Source: a virus. Taken from it: a DNA stretch of 64,000 nucleotides. Shown here one piece after another: positions 37,808 to 48,848 of the stretch. The stretch lies in IMG/VR virus record IMGVR_UViG_3300048113_001078, positions 1-64,000 of that record. One strand, 5' to 3'. Both the position numbers and the translations under genes were made by a program. The notes below the pieces were generated by a model. The model did no database searches. It was not told the origin of the DNA and saw only the letters and a list, made by a program, of their open reading frames with translations. Each line of letters opens with the position of its first letter. Position 1 is the stretch's first letter.

Positions 37808-40800
37808 ATGGTTGGATATAAAGTAGGTCAAAAAGTTTTATTACTTGATGGTACTCTTTTGAATATTGAAGATGTTCAAGAGGGTATGTCTCTGCAAACT
37901 ATTATTTTACCTAATGATGGTGACGTTCAAGAAGCTAAATATTGGTCAAGTAAAGAAATTAATGGTTTAGAGTTTACTTCATCTGAGGTAAATAAAGTTT
38001 CCACAGAAAATCAAGATTATATAACCATTAATGAACTATCTTTAAGGGATAAGGAAATACTTGTATATAATACTTTAAATAAAACTTTTGAATTTAAAAA
38101 TGTTAATAATTTATACTTAGGTGATGACCACAAATTAGTGAGAATCACGGAAGACAGTATATTGTTAGAGAACATTTATAGTTATGAAAAATCTATCAAT
38201 AAGGAGGATTTAATTTCAATTAGTTTACACGGACCATTTCATTATTTATTAGACGGATATGTTGTGCATAATGTTGGTACGATATGTATTCAAAACTGTA
38301 ATAATCCATTTACTATTGCATGTATTAATAATACTGCGAACCTTGCAGTTGGATTTAATGGTTTTGAAGACAGTCATGGGTCGTGTTGGATACCTATAAG
38401 TGATTGTCCGAGCTGCTCGCCAACAGTATCTTTTATCGGTACAATAGCACAAGTGTGGATAGGTACTGATTGTGGGAATTGTCCTGGTGATTCAGGTACG
38501 ACACCTATTGAGGATGGTGACACTCAACCAGTTAGTGCGGTTTGTAAAATAAAATTAAGACGTTGTGATGAGATAACAGGACTATGTCCCCCACCTGATA
38601 TAGGTGGGTGTACATATCCTTTAGATGGGGTATGGGTTACTCTTCAGTCACCTGCAATAATTCCTTGTCCATATCTCGGTCAGGTGGTTACAGTAGATGT
38701 ACCAGCATTAGGTCCGGGACCAGATGATGATTGTTGTTATCAGGTTACAGATATTAGTGATAAGGCGGTATCTAATACCACAGTAATTATCACAAGTGTT
38801 TCTGAAGACTGTACGGATTGTTGTACGGGAGCGTCCCCATCCAATACACCAACAGCAACACCAACTCCTACGCCAACGACACCTGTGATATCATACGCTA
38901 GGTATCGTGCTGTAAAATGTTGTGACGAAACTCAATTTTTGGATGTACAGGCACCTGTTTTTAGTCCCGCTGGTTCCACCTTTGTAATAGCTAACGAATG
39001 TTACGAAATAGTTTCTACTGGAGGTGCTGGCGGACCACAAGTAAATCCTAATCCCGAACAAGATTGTAAAGAATGTAAGTTGTTATTTCCATGTTCGGAA
39101 CCATCTCCATCACAAAGTCCGACACCGACACCAACACCGACTCCAACAATTACTACAACACCAACACCAACAATAACTCCAACAAGAAGTATTGATTATA
39201 GAGAAATAACACTGTATGACTGTTGTACAAGTATTCTAAAGAAAAGTATATTAGTTCCCGCAGTTGATGCGGCAAATATAGTATCAAATAACAATGTTTT
39301 TTTTATTGATAATTGTTGTTATTACGCTAATAATCTTGGAGGTGATGGTACTGATGGATTATTTAACTTTCCCGATTTTCCTGATTGTGAAGAATGTTAT
39401 GAAAAAGAGATTGGTTGTCAATTTTGGATAATAGAATTAGAAGACTGTTGTACTGAAGAAAGAATAGTTGTAAAATTAACGGTACCATGTGGTAAAGGGA
39501 GTCTAAAACCGAGCGTACAATATGGTGGAACCCATTTAAAATGGTTAGGTGATTGTTATGAGATTACGGGTGAATCGCAAGGTGGAGCAGGTGAGGATGG
39601 TAAGTTAATTCCTGATGATTTATTTAATTCTTGTGAATCATGTGGTACTTGTCCGTCAGATACACCAACACCAACCCCGACAAATACCCCGACACTAACA
39701 CCTACTTTAACACCTACAAATACACCAACGGTTACACCAACTAATACTCCGACAAATACTCCAACATTAACCCCTACCTTAACTCCAACAAATACTGCAA
39801 CATTAACTCCTACTTTAACTCCTACAAATACACCAACAAATACTGCAACGGTTACTCCGACAAATACTCCAACAAATACGCCAACATTAACTCCTACTTT
39901 AACTCCTACTTTAACTCCTACAAATACACCAACAAATACTGCAACGGTTACTCCGACAAATACTCCAACATTAACCCCTACCTTAACTCCAACATTAACC
40001 CCTACCTTAACTCCAACAAATACGCCAACAAATACGCCAACAAATACTGCAACGGTTACTCCGACAAATACTCCTACCTTAACCCCTACCTTAACCCCTA
40101 CCTTAACTCCAACAAATACTCCTACCTTAACTCCGACTAATACTGCAACGGTTACACCTACTAATACTCCTACCTTAACTCCGACTAATACCCCATCGTT
40201 AAGTCCAACTTTAACGCCTACAAATACTGCTACAGTTACTCCAACAAATACGCCAACCTTAACACCTACTAACACACCAACATTAACTCCTACTAACACC
40301 GCAACAGTTACACCGACATTAACTCCTACAAACACGCCCACCTTAACTCCAACATTAACTCCAACATTAACTCCAACATTAACTCCAACAAATACACCCA
40401 CATTAACTCCAACAAATACAGCAACGGTAACACCTACTAATACTCCTACATTAACACCTACTAATACTCCTACATTAACACCTACTAATACTCCTACATT
40501 AACACCTACTAACACCCCGACTCTGACCCCAACAAATACGCCAACCTTAACTCCTACCTTAACACCAACAAACACACCTACATTAACTCCTACTAATACT
40601 CCTACATTAACGCCAACAAACACGGTTACCCTTACACCTACAAATACATCTACACCGACACCTACTTTAACTCCAACTAATACGCCTACCTTAACTCCAA
40701 CTAACACTCCGACAATAACTCCAAGTGTGACTTCTACACCTGATGCGACCATAACTCCTACTCCAACTAATACCCCTACTTTAACTCCAACTAATACGCC

Positions 40801-43800
40801 TACCTTAACTCCTACCTTAACACCTACATTAACGCCAACAAACACACCTACATTAACTCCTACTAATACCTCAACGGTTACGCCTACTAATACATCTACA
40901 CCAACACCTACTAATACACCGACTAATACGCCTACTTTAACGCCAACTAATACGGCTACGGTAACACCTACTAATACTCCGACTTTAACTCCTACAAATA
41001 CACCAACGGTTACACCAACTCTAACTCCTACCTTAACACCTACATTAACGCCAACAAACACACCTACATTAACTCCAACTAATACCCCGACTAATACGTC
41101 TACACCGACACCTACCTTAACACCAACAAACACATCTACGGTAACACCAACATTAACGCCTACTAATACTCCGACAATAACTCCAAGTGTAACGTCAACA
41201 CCCGACGCAACCATAACACCAACACCTACATTGACACCGACTAATACACCTACATTGACACCGACTAATACGCCTACATTAACTCCTACTAATACTGCGA
41301 CGGTTACTCCAACGAACACACCTACATTAACACCAACGAATACCCCGACTAATACTCCATCGTTAAGTCCTACTTTAACACCTACAAATACTGCGACAGT
41401 TACTCCGACTAATACACCTACTTTAACTCCAACTAACACACCTACCTTAACGCCTACAAATACTCCAACAGTAACTTCAACACCAGCCGCAACACTAACA
41501 CCTACTCCGTCTAATACACCTACTAATACACCTACATTAACACCAACTAATACTCCTACATTAACACCAACAAATACTGCAACTGTTACTCCAACAAATA
41601 CTCCAACATTAACGCCTACTCCGACAAATACCACTACTGTTACGCCGACTAACACACCGACAAATACTCCAACTAATACACCAACTCAAACTCCGACAAA
41701 TACCCCTACCTTAACTCCAACTAATACTCCGACTAACACACCTACATTAACGCCAACGAATACCCCGACTAATACTCCTACCTTAACTCCAACTAATACC
41801 CCAACTAATACACCGACTAATACTCCATCGTTAAGTCCAACTTTAACTCCTACGAATACTGTAACTGTTACGCCGACTAACACACCTACATTGACACCGA
41901 CTAATACTCCATCGTTAAGTCCTACTAATACACCATCTAACACTCCGACTAATACTCCTACTAATACTCCGACAATAACTCCAAGTGTAACTTCTACACC
42001 TGATGCGACCATAACTCCTACCCCGTCTAACACGCCGACAAATACTCCTACCGTTACACCAACTTTAACCCCCACATTAACTCCTACAAATACTGCAACG
42101 GTTACACCGACTAATACTCCAACAAATACCCCATCGTTAAGTCCAACTTTAACTCCTACAAATACACCGACTAATACTCCTACATTAACACCAACTAATA
42201 CGCCTACAAATACACCTACAATAACTCCAACAGCTACGACTACAATAACTCCAACTCCAACTGACCCTACATTAACTCCGACAGCAACACCAACTGCCAC
42301 TCCAACGATTACACCTACAAATTCAAGTTGTGATTGTTTAGAAATAGACACAAATATTCCGTTCGCCGCCACAGGTAATACTGTAAATCCTAATGATGTT
42401 GTTGAAATTGATTATTATGATTGTGATAATAATTTTATAACATTTAGTGCTACTACGGCATTAGTAAGTGGAGGTCTTTTCTATCTATGTGTTAAAGATG
42501 GTCAAGTAACTGGAGCAAGGACTTGGCGAGATGATGTATTATACAGTGGAGATTCAACTAATTTCCCACCAATAGATTTTTCTGGATGGAGTCCTTTTCC
42601 AAGTGAACCTTCCTATAATATGAATTATGCTGATTCCTTTTATTCATGCGTTGGAGGTGTATGTGGACCGGTAACTCCTACTCCTACCCCTACTCCAACA
42701 GTAACACCAGGACTTAGTCCAAGCCCAACACCAACCAATACTCCGACTAACACTATAACTCCAACTAATACACCAACTAATACAGTTACACCAACATTAA
42801 CGCCTACACCGACAAGTACGTTAATTAATGATTGTGATGCGGTTATAATAATAAATGATGATGTTAAAGATATTACTCCAACACCGACACCTACACCCAC
42901 TTCTACACCGCAAGCGTGTATAACGCCTGTTGGTGGAGCAGTAACATTTATAATAGATGATGGGTATTTTGATTGTGGTGAGGTAGCGAGGTTAACTAAT
43001 TGTGACCCTAATGATAAAGAACAAGAATTTTATGTAACTGCACCAATACCTTATACTGGTGGTACTGTAACATCAGGTACGACATTTAATGGTACTATAG
43101 GTGGTGTGGATTATTGTTTAACGTATGAGGAAGAAGTTGAAGGGTCTTCAACACATATATTAACTTCTGTTAATAGTATAGATGCTGATTGTTTAGAATG
43201 TACTACACCTGACCCAACTCCAACACCGGAAATATTTAGTGTATATGAAAGATGTGGTGGTGTGGCCTGTGTTGAAAATGACATTACATATGGTGAGCAA
43301 ACCAACCCTAATGATATTGTAAATAATTGGACACGATTCTCATATTTTGCACGTAACGTATTCCCTGGTACAAATGTTGAAACGGGATTACAACCAGATG
43401 GTACTATTATAACTAATGACAATAATTATTGGTTCTATACGGGTGGTACGATTAATAATAGTTCAAGGTATTTAGGTGTTCATAATCTACCTATGACTGA
43501 AGGGGAAAATGTTGGACCATCCACCCCACCTTTATCCGGAGCGTATCCTTGTGTTGGTTGTAATGCGGGAACCGATAATGGTAGATTTTATTTTAATAGT
43601 TATATAAATAAATTTGTTGTTTGGTACAATGTTGGTCAACCTGGATGGGCTTGGACAACGTTTAATCCGACTGTAAATGAAGGTCAAGCTTTAGGTAACC
43701 CAACAGGGTCTCAAATATTAACAACTACTACTAATTGGAATGTAACGAGTTTATCTAATAGTTTACAGACTAAATACACCGTTGAAGGTCCTTCAAATAC

Positions 43801-45139
43801 TGTAGTCAACGCGATATCTAAAATAACTAACGCCGGAGGTGTACCCGACATGATTCAATGTTCACAAAATAGTGGGTTAGTTAATGGGTTCTATTCTACA
43901 TGTGGATTTAGTGATTACACACATGAAGTTACAGTTGGAAGTACCGCTCAGGATAATGACAATATTGGTCTCGTATTATCGACAATTAAAGATGATGAAG
44001 GTATTTATGGTCCTTCAGGTTCAACACAGTCTTTATTATTGACATTTAATTCACAATATGATAAGGCCGACATAAGGTATAACTTAAATAATCCTACGCT
44101 AGCGTTCACTAATGGGTCCAATTCTTTCGATACGTATGTATGGGAAGGTACTAGTCCTTTTTCAGGAAATGGTAGTAGTAATGGTTCAACTTATAATTTT
44201 TATTCTAACCAGGGTGATGTAAGAGTTAAGGTAATAAAAACAGGGACGACTATAGATGTATATACTACTAAAATGATGGGTGATTCTATAGTATTACCAC
44301 AGTGTACGGATTGTGTACAAACAGGTAACCCCAACCCATATACCTTATTAGTGAGTATAGACTTGAATGATATTAATACGTGGACCTCGGCACCATCATA
44401 CGCGACGGGTAATGAATTAATTAAATTTGCAGACCAAGGTAAAATAGGTTATCATACGTCATCACAACGACAAACTCAGTTCTACGATATAGTATTCTCA
44501 GGTTCACAATTAACAAATACCGATACATTATATGGGTTAAATGTTGTTAATCCTGGAGCTAATAATGTTTCAACATTTAATGAAGTACCAGGATGTTGGG
44601 AATATATTGAAGATATAACAGGTTACTCAGGGCCATCATACTCGTTAAGTTTAGATACGGGATACCCTAACTGTACTCAATGTCCAACTGACAATTCACC
44701 TCTACCATCACAAAGTCCGACTCCAACACCGACACCAACACCGACAAGTACGCCAATTGATTCACCAACACCGACACCTACTAATACAACTACACCAACA
44801 CCAACACCTAGTTCACAACCAAGTGGTGAATTTACGATTTATATTTCAGCTGGAGTTACAATATGTAATGCTTTTTGTAATAATAACTTCAATGTTACTT
44901 CAGAAAAAACTTGTGATAATGACCCATTACAACCTACATTTATTTATGGGATAACAAATGGTATTGAAGGTGGATTTTACGCTTATTGGGTTAATCCAAC
45001 AGATACGGGCACGGGTCAATTTAGAATAGCAAAAATTGTAACTGAAACTGTGGGTCCAAACGCGGGTTTATATGGTAAAGTTGTGGACCTTTTTGGTGGA
45101 GAATGTAGTCCAACCACTTTTGAATGTTTACCATTATAA
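37808..45139 (+). CDS. Giant Cys-rich and Thr-Pro-rich fibre protein with N-terminal Hint-like domain
   Basis: 2443 residues. Residues 1-157 look like a Hint (hedgehog/intein) domain: [20 protein letters not shown] at the start, [10 protein letters not shown] in the middle and [11 protein letters not shown] at the end, the classical last block. The usual N-terminal Cys/Ser nucleophile is absent and Val follows HN. Residues about 158-617 hold Cys-rich modules (DCC...CYYANN...C..C), separated by Thr-Pro linkers. Residues about 618-1505 are TPTLTPTN-type repeats. Then follow Cys-bearing globular domains joined by short Thr-Pro linkers and a C-terminal domain from about 2340. It is the largest fibre in the window, with its own hairpin/TATTTAT leader. 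Function is probably host-surface binding. Confidence 0.72.
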   Translation: MVGYKVGQKVLLLDGTLLNIEDVQEGMSLQTIILPNDGDVQEAKYWSSKEINGLEFTSSEVNKVSTENQDYITINELSLRDKEILVYNTLNKTFEFKNVNNLYLGDDHKLVRITEDSILLENIYSYEKSINKEDLISISLHGPFHYLLDGYVVHNVGTICIQNCNNPFTIACINNTANLAVGFNGFEDSHGSCWIPISDCPSCSPTVSFIGTIAQVWIGTDCGNCPGDSGTTPIEDGDTQPVSAVCKIKLRRCDEITGLCPPPDIGGCTYPLDGVWVTLQSPAIIPCPYLGQVVTVDVPALGPGPDDDCCYQVTDISDKAVSNTTVIITSVSEDCTDCCTGASPSNTPTATPTPTPTTPVISYARYRAVKCCDETQFLDVQAPVFSPAGSTFVIANECYEIVSTGGAGGPQVNPNPEQDCKECKLLFPCSEPSPSQSPTPTPTPTPTITTTPTPTITPTRSIDYREITLYDCCTSILKKSILVPAVDAANIVSNNNVFFIDNCCYYANNLGGDGTDGLFNFPDFPDCEECYEKEIGCQFWIIELEDCCTEERIVVKLTVPCGKGSLKPSVQYGGTHLKWLGDCYEITGESQGGAGEDGKLIPDDLFNSCESCGTCPSDTPTPTPTNTPTLTPTLTPTNTPTVTPTNTPTNTPTLTPTLTPTNTATLTPTLTPTNTPTNTATVTPTNTPTNTPTLTPTLTPTLTPTNTPTNTATVTPTNTPTLTPTLTPTLTPTLTPTNTPTNTPTNTATVTPTNTPTLTPTLTPTLTPTNTPTLTPTNTATVTPTNTPTLTPTNTPSLSPTLTPTNTATVTPTNTPTLTPTNTPTLTPTNTATVTPTLTPTNTPTLTPTLTPTLTPTLTPTNTPTLTPTNTATVTPTNTPTLTPTNTPTLTPTNTPTLTPTNTPTLTPTNTPTLTPTLTPTNTPTLTPTNTPTLTPTNTVTLTPTNTSTPTPTLTPTNTPTLTPTNTPTITPSVTSTPDATITPTPTNTPTLTPTNTPTLTPTLTPTLTPTNTPTLTPTNTSTVTPTNTSTPTPTNTPTNTPTLTPTNTATVTPTNTPTLTPTNTPTVTPTLTPTLTPTLTPTNTPTLTPTNTPTNTSTPTPTLTPTNTSTVTPTLTPTNTPTITPSVTSTPDATITPTPTLTPTNTPTLTPTNTPTLTPTNTATVTPTNTPTLTPTNTPTNTPSLSPTLTPTNTATVTPTNTPTLTPTNTPTLTPTNTPTVTSTPAATLTPTPSNTPTNTPTLTPTNTPTLTPTNTATVTPTNTPTLTPTPTNTTTVTPTNTPTNTPTNTPTQTPTNTPTLTPTNTPTNTPTLTPTNTPTNTPTLTPTNTPTNTPTNTPSLSPTLTPTNTVTVTPTNTPTLTPTNTPSLSPTNTPSNTPTNTPTNTPTITPSVTSTPDATITPTPSNTPTNTPTVTPTLTPTLTPTNTATVTPTNTPTNTPSLSPTLTPTNTPTNTPTLTPTNTPTNTPTITPTATTTITPTPTDPTLTPTATPTATPTITPTNSSCDCLEIDTNIPFAATGNTVNPNDVVEIDYYDCDNNFITFSATTALVSGGLFYLCVKDGQVTGARTWRDDVLYSGDSTNFPPIDFSGWSPFPSEPSYNMNYADSFYSCVGGVCGPVTPTPTPTPTVTPGLSPSPTPTNTPTNTITPTNTPTNTVTPTLTPTPTSTLINDCDAVIIINDDVKDITPTPTPTPTSTPQACITPVGGAVTFIIDDGYFDCGEVARLTNCDPNDKEQEFYVTAPIPYTGGTVTSGTTFNGTIGGVDYCLTYEEEVEGSSTHILTSVNSIDADCLECTTPDPTPTPEIFSVYERCGGVACVENDITYGEQTNPNDIVNNWTRFSYFARNVFPGTNVETGLQPDGTIITNDNNYWFYTGGTINNSSRYLGVHNLPMTEGENVGPSTPPLSGAYPCVGCNAGTDNGRFYFNSYINKFVVWYNVGQPGWAWTTFNPTVNEGQALGNPTGSQILTTTTNWNVTSLSNSLQTKYTVEGPSNTVVNAISKITNAGGVPDMIQCSQNSGLVNGFYSTCGFSDYTHEVTVGSTAQDNDNIGLVLSTIKDDEGIYGPSGSTQSLLLTFNSQYDKADIRYNLNNPTLAFTNGSNSFDTYVWEGTSPFSGNGSSNGSTYNFYSNQGDVRVKVIKTGTTIDVYTTKMMGDSIVLPQCTDCVQTGNPNPYTLLVSIDLNDINTWTSAPSYATGNELIKFADQGKIGYHTSSQRQTQFYDIVFSGSQLTNTDTLYGLNVVNPGANNVSTFNEVPGCWEYIEDITGYSGPSYSLSLDTGYPNCTQCPTDNSPLPSQSPTPTPTPTPTSTPIDSPTPTPTNTTTPTPTPSSQPSGEFTIYISAGVTICNAFCNNNFNVTSEKTCDNDPLQPTFIYGITNGIEGGFYAYWVNPTDTGTGQFRIAKIVTETVGPNAGLYGKVVDLFGGECSPTTFECLPL
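39662..42321 (+). repeat. Degenerate Thr-Pro-Thr-Leu/Asn coding repeat
   Basis: About 2.7 kb of 12-base units encoding TPTL, TPTN and TPTV in mixed order with occasional [14 protein letters not shown] and [14 protein letters not shown] blocks. Third positions vary widely, while the amino-acid pattern is kept. Confidence 0.95.
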
Positions 45140-45181
45140 TATTATGGATAAAAAAAATAAAATTGAAAGAGAGATAAATAC

Positions 45182-45226
45182 TTATAGTAAAATAACATAT
45201 TCACTTAATAATGTGAGTTACTATAA
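45182..45226. repeat. Inverted repeat in the leader of the 638-residue fibre gene
   Basis: TTATAGTAA at 45182-45190 pairs with TTACTATAA at 45218-45226 (nine of nine), and a short CAC/GTG pair lies inside, giving a long imperfect hairpin in the 106-base gap before the ATG at 45246. ATAAATA occurs on either side (45174-45180 and 45238-45244). A regulatory role is possible; nothing more can be said. Confidence 0.45.
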
Positions 45227-45245
45227 TAATATAATAGATAAATAA

Positions 45246-47162
45246 ATGAGTACAACAGTAGGTATAGATAGTGCGACAGGAGTATCACCATTTCAAATAT
45301 GGGTGGCTGATAGTTGTGATGCGTTATCCCAACAAACATATCTTGGTCAGGTGGCGACTAATGCTGATTTTCCTGCGACATTTAATTTACCGACAATTTA
45401 TGAAAATATACCGTTTTGTATTAAAGTTATAGATGCCGATTTATGTGTGGTTTGTGAATGTTTCGGGTTCGGACCATCACCTACACCGACAGCGACACCT
45501 ACTGTTACCCCTACTATTACTCTCACGCCAACACCAACACTTACACCTAGTGCTACAGGACCATGTCTAAATGTCACTTATTATGATGGTGTGTTTGAAG
45601 GTAATGGATTTACGGAGACGGTTAGATATACATTATCGACAACACTATTTAATGGACAAAATCAATGGATTTCACCAAATAATGGTTCAATACAGTGGTC
45701 AGGTACAAGATGGGAAATTTCAGGTTGGAATTTAGCTGGTGTAACATTTTATAATCCGGCTCCGATATTTCCTTCACCTAATACAACAAATTGGCTATAC
45801 CAAGGTTGTGTAAATGGTGCGACATGTAGTGTATCTTTTACAACTGAGGATTGTGGTTTTCCAACACCAACACCTACTCCAACAAATACCGCTACGCCAA
45901 CAAACACTATAGACGTAAGTCAAACACCAACGGCTACATTAACACCAACTAATACGCCGACAGTTACATCTACACCTGATGCGACTTTAACTCCAACTCC
46001 AACTAATACTCCAACTAACACACCAACTAATACTCCAACCAATACATCTACTATCACACCTACACCAAGTGTTACATCTACACCTGATGCGACTTTAACG
46101 CCAACACCTACCTTAACACCTACCTTAACACCTACCTTAACACCTACACCAAGTGTTACATCTACACCTGATGCGACTTTAACGCCAACACCTACCTTAA
46201 CACCTACCTTAACACCTACCTTAACACCTACTTTAACACCTACCTTAACACCTACTTTAACACCTACTTTAACTCCGACAAATACGCCAACAAATACACC
46301 TACTTTAACTCCGACAAATACACCTACTAATACACCTACTTTAACTCCTACAAATACTCCTACACCAACAAGTAGTTCCCCATCATTACCAACTACATAT
46401 AGATTGTGTAACGCCGGTTTAACACCTAGTATGTCTGATTTAATGGTTGCTCCAACAACCTTTAATACCACATTAAATGATGATGATTTTGCAAGTTTCG
46501 TATTTACGATAACCAATCAATTGAGTCAACAATTTACTATTGACGAATGTTATGAAAAAGTCCCGTATGATGCTAGCGCACCATTATTAAATCCAACTCT
46601 AAATACAATTAATAGTGATTGTAGTAATAGTGGTAAATGTGAAGCAATACATATATTAGCTGAAGGATGTGTGAATAATAAAACAATGATTATACAAATG
46701 GATACGGGAACAGCGTCATCATTAAGTAGTGGTGATACTATAAGTGCTGCCAGATTAGCTGGAATAGGTGCACTTGTTCAGGAAATTGTACCATCGCAAG
46801 GGGTTAATACTTGTTATACTTTAGGTGGTAAAACTTTTACTATAACGTCAAGTCAGAATAATACTACAATTGGTACTAATTGGCCGAGTGCGGCATATAG
46901 ATATTCAATAGTGACTGACTGTTCAGACACTTATTGTGGTTGTAAAACAGGGTTTGGTGTGAATAATACTTCATCATCACAAATAACCTTAAGTAATGTA
47001 AAAACTTGTAATGGTGATGTTGTTACTATAATACTAGGTGGTGAATCTACTACTACGGTCACGGCTTGTATAAATATGAATAGTTTCTGGCAAACTGTAT
47101 ATAGTGGGGGTTACTCGACTCAAATACAGATAGCTTTAGGGACATATAATGATTGTACTTAA
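45246..47162 (+). CDS. Thr-Pro repeat fibre protein
   Basis: 638 residues: an N-terminal beta domain with several Cys (ESCD-like spacing in [17 protein letters not shown]), a short Thr-Pro linker (about 78-103), a globular domain (104-203) with [20 protein letters not shown], a Thr-Pro repeat stalk (about 206-375) and a Cys-bearing C-terminal domain (376-638). The stalk contains an exact 84-base tandem duplication and a [13 protein letters not shown] block shared with the two other repeat fibres. Domains were not recognised. It forms a set with the 2443-residue fibre before it and the SprB-repeat protein after it. Confidence 0.7.
   Translation: MSTTVGIDSATGVSPFQIWVADSCDALSQQTYLGQVATNADFPATFNLPTIYENIPFCIKVIDADLCVVCECFGFGPSPTPTATPTVTPTITLTPTPTLTPSATGPCLNVTYYDGVFEGNGFTETVRYTLSTTLFNGQNQWISPNNGSIQWSGTRWEISGWNLAGVTFYNPAPIFPSPNTTNWLYQGCVNGATCSVSFTTEDCGFPTPTPTPTNTATPTNTIDVSQTPTATLTPTNTPTVTSTPDATLTPTPTNTPTNTPTNTPTNTSTITPTPSVTSTPDATLTPTPTLTPTLTPTLTPTPSVTSTPDATLTPTPTLTPTLTPTLTPTLTPTLTPTLTPTLTPTNTPTNTPTLTPTNTPTNTPTLTPTNTPTPTSSSPSLPTTYRLCNAGLTPSMSDLMVAPTTFNTTLNDDDFASFVFTITNQLSQQFTIDECYEKVPYDASAPLLNPTLNTINSDCSNSGKCEAIHILAEGCVNNKTMIIQMDTGTASSLSSGDTISAARLAGIGALVQEIVPSQGVNTCYTLGGKTFTITSSQNNTTIGTNWPSAAYRYSIVTDCSDTYCGCKTGFGVNNTSSSQITLSNVKTCNGDVVTIILGGESTTTVTACINMNSFWQTVYSGGYSTQIQIALGTYNDCT
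46057..46224 (+). repeat. Exact 84-base tandem repeat
   Basis: 46057-46140 and 46141-46224 read identically base for base. The unit encodes 28 residues including [20 protein letters not shown]. Identity at all third positions marks a very recent duplication, in contrast with the scrambled codons of the surrounding repeats. Confidence 0.9.
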
Positions 47163-47173
47163 AAAATAATAAA

Positions 47174-48805
47174 ATGGCAGGATTAACAGGAAATCAATGT
47201 ACGATAATAACCATAATACCTATGGAGGTGGAGTGTAATGTTACTAACGCATCTTCCCCAACAGCATCTGATGGTAGTGCCGTAGTTCAAGTATTTGGCG
47301 GTACCCCTCCTTATTCTATAACGTGGACTAATGGTCAACAAGGTAATACTTTAACTAATTTATCTCCAGGTACATATATAGCTAATGTTGTTGATTATTT
47401 TGGAGATTATATTAAAAAAACAACATGTGTTGTGGGTAGTAGTACCGAAACAGTTTACAAGTTTATTACATGTCCAGGATTTTCATCTCGAACAGTTTAT
47501 GTTTCAGGGGCAACTTATGAACCACCATTCCCAAATTTCAAACCTACAATTATTTTTAATGAAATACCGGGATGTTATGAGTTTATTGGACCTGTTAGTT
47601 CGGCGGGACTTGAAGTGTCTGGATTAACAATTAATAGTTCTTATACTACTTGTACTGTTTGTAACCCACCTACACCTACGCCTCCTGCTCAAGACCCGTT
47701 ATGTTTGAGTCATAGTGAATTAAATCAACAATATAATTTCACACCTAACGGTACTGATAATAATGGTAATTTCCAATGGTTAGATACTGTAAATGGTCTT
47801 ACCTTAACATACAATATTAATAATGGTTGGTGGGAAGTATTAGTATGGACCTCTATTAGCGGTAACCAAGGTGCAATGAGACTAATTCAGAGTCCTCCAC
47901 AATTACAACCAACAGGAACGTGGCAAAATCAAGGTGTACCACCGACAAAGGCAAATTGGGTGATGACAGTAGGGACATGTCCAACTAATTTAACCAACTT
48001 ATCCTTAAGTGTTACACCAATATCACCACAATGTGAAGGTCAATTGGGTACTGTAATAATGAATGCTAATGGAGGTTCATCACCTTATAGTTATGTTATT
48101 CAAGGTATAACGTCTTCTCAATTGACAGGTCTATTTAATAATGTTCAACCAGGTAGTTATGTTGGTCAAGTAACAGATGACTCAGGTAATGTTGCGACTA
48201 CTAACTTTACGATTAGTGAAGGAGTGGGTGCACCGTCATATACAATACAACTTAATAAGTTTAACCAAGTAGTGACTAATAGCTTAAGAGAACAAGTTGT
48301 TAGTTATCAATATGATGTGGTCGTCACTCCTCAGTTACCATCAGGTGTGCAGGTATCGTTTGATTTAGCTTTCGCTCATACTAGAATTAGTACGTACCCT
48401 GATAATGGTAATTCTGACCCTGTAACATATGAAAATACGTTTACGGGTAGTTTAGATGGTAATGCGGTAAGTATCAGTTCAACATCACCTGTTGGATTAG
48501 GTTCACCACCCCCAGAAAATTGCTCTAACTCTCAAATTACTATTTATACATTTAGTAGTAGTGGAGATACAACTATTACTATAGACGGTAGTTCAACTTT
48601 TAACGGTACTGTAAGTACAACGGTTACATTACCTAGATTCGTTAGTAGTGGTTCATGTAATTGTCCTATTACGGGATTAAACAGAACTAATGTACAATTA
48701 AAGAATGTACAAATAATTGGAACAACAACCTGTGGAACCATAAACGATATATCAACACCAATAACTGGTGAGTCTACTCAATCGGGTTGTCTTCCACTAA
48801 CGTAG
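47174..48805 (+). CDS. SprB-repeat fibre/adhesin protein
   Basis: 543 residues from the ATG at 47174, chosen because an A-rich leader (AAAAAATAATAAA) precedes it; an in-frame ATG at 47153 lies inside the previous gene. Residues about 30-75 are an SprB-type repeat (GGTPPYSITWTNGQQGNTLT, GTYIANVVDYFG), and about residues 290-355 hold another (GGSSPYSYVIQG, GSYVGQVTDDSGN). Between them are the Cys module FNEIPGCYEFIGPV...CTVC, seen also in the 2443-residue fibre, and a globular domain with a WWEVLVW core. The C-terminal 180 residues are beta-rich. It is likely another fibre tip or decoration protein. Confidence 0.7.
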   Translation: MAGLTGNQCTIITIIPMEVECNVTNASSPTASDGSAVVQVFGGTPPYSITWTNGQQGNTLTNLSPGTYIANVVDYFGDYIKKTTCVVGSSTETVYKFITCPGFSSRTVYVSGATYEPPFPNFKPTIIFNEIPGCYEFIGPVSSAGLEVSGLTINSSYTTCTVCNPPTPTPPAQDPLCLSHSELNQQYNFTPNGTDNNGNFQWLDTVNGLTLTYNINNGWWEVLVWTSISGNQGAMRLIQSPPQLQPTGTWQNQGVPPTKANWVMTVGTCPTNLTNLSLSVTPISPQCEGQLGTVIMNANGGSSPYSYVIQGITSSQLTGLFNNVQPGSYVGQVTDDSGNVATTNFTISEGVGAPSYTIQLNKFNQVVTNSLREQVVSYQYDVVVTPQLPSGVQVSFDLAFAHTRISTYPDNGNSDPVTYENTFTGSLDGNAVSISSTSPVGLGSPPPENCSNSQITIYTFSSSGDTTITIDGSSTFNGTVSTTVTLPRFVSSGSCNCPITGLNRTNVQLKNVQIIGTTTCGTINDISTPITGESTQSGCLPLT

Positions 48806-48836
48806 ATAAAAAAAATAAAAAATTAGATAATAAAAC

Positions 48837-48843
48837 TATTTAT
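48837..48843 (+). promoter_or_regulatory. TATTTAT motif before the 748-residue virion gene
   Basis: TATTTATA starts at 48837 and TATTTAT ends five bases before the ATG at 48849. Candidate late-promoter set. Confidence 0.4.
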
Positions 48844-48848
48844 AAAAC

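Noticed and set aside
47153-47173. Upstream in-frame ATG for the SprB-repeat protein at 47174
   Set aside because: It lies inside the last codons of the previous gene; the A-rich leader is directly before 47174.
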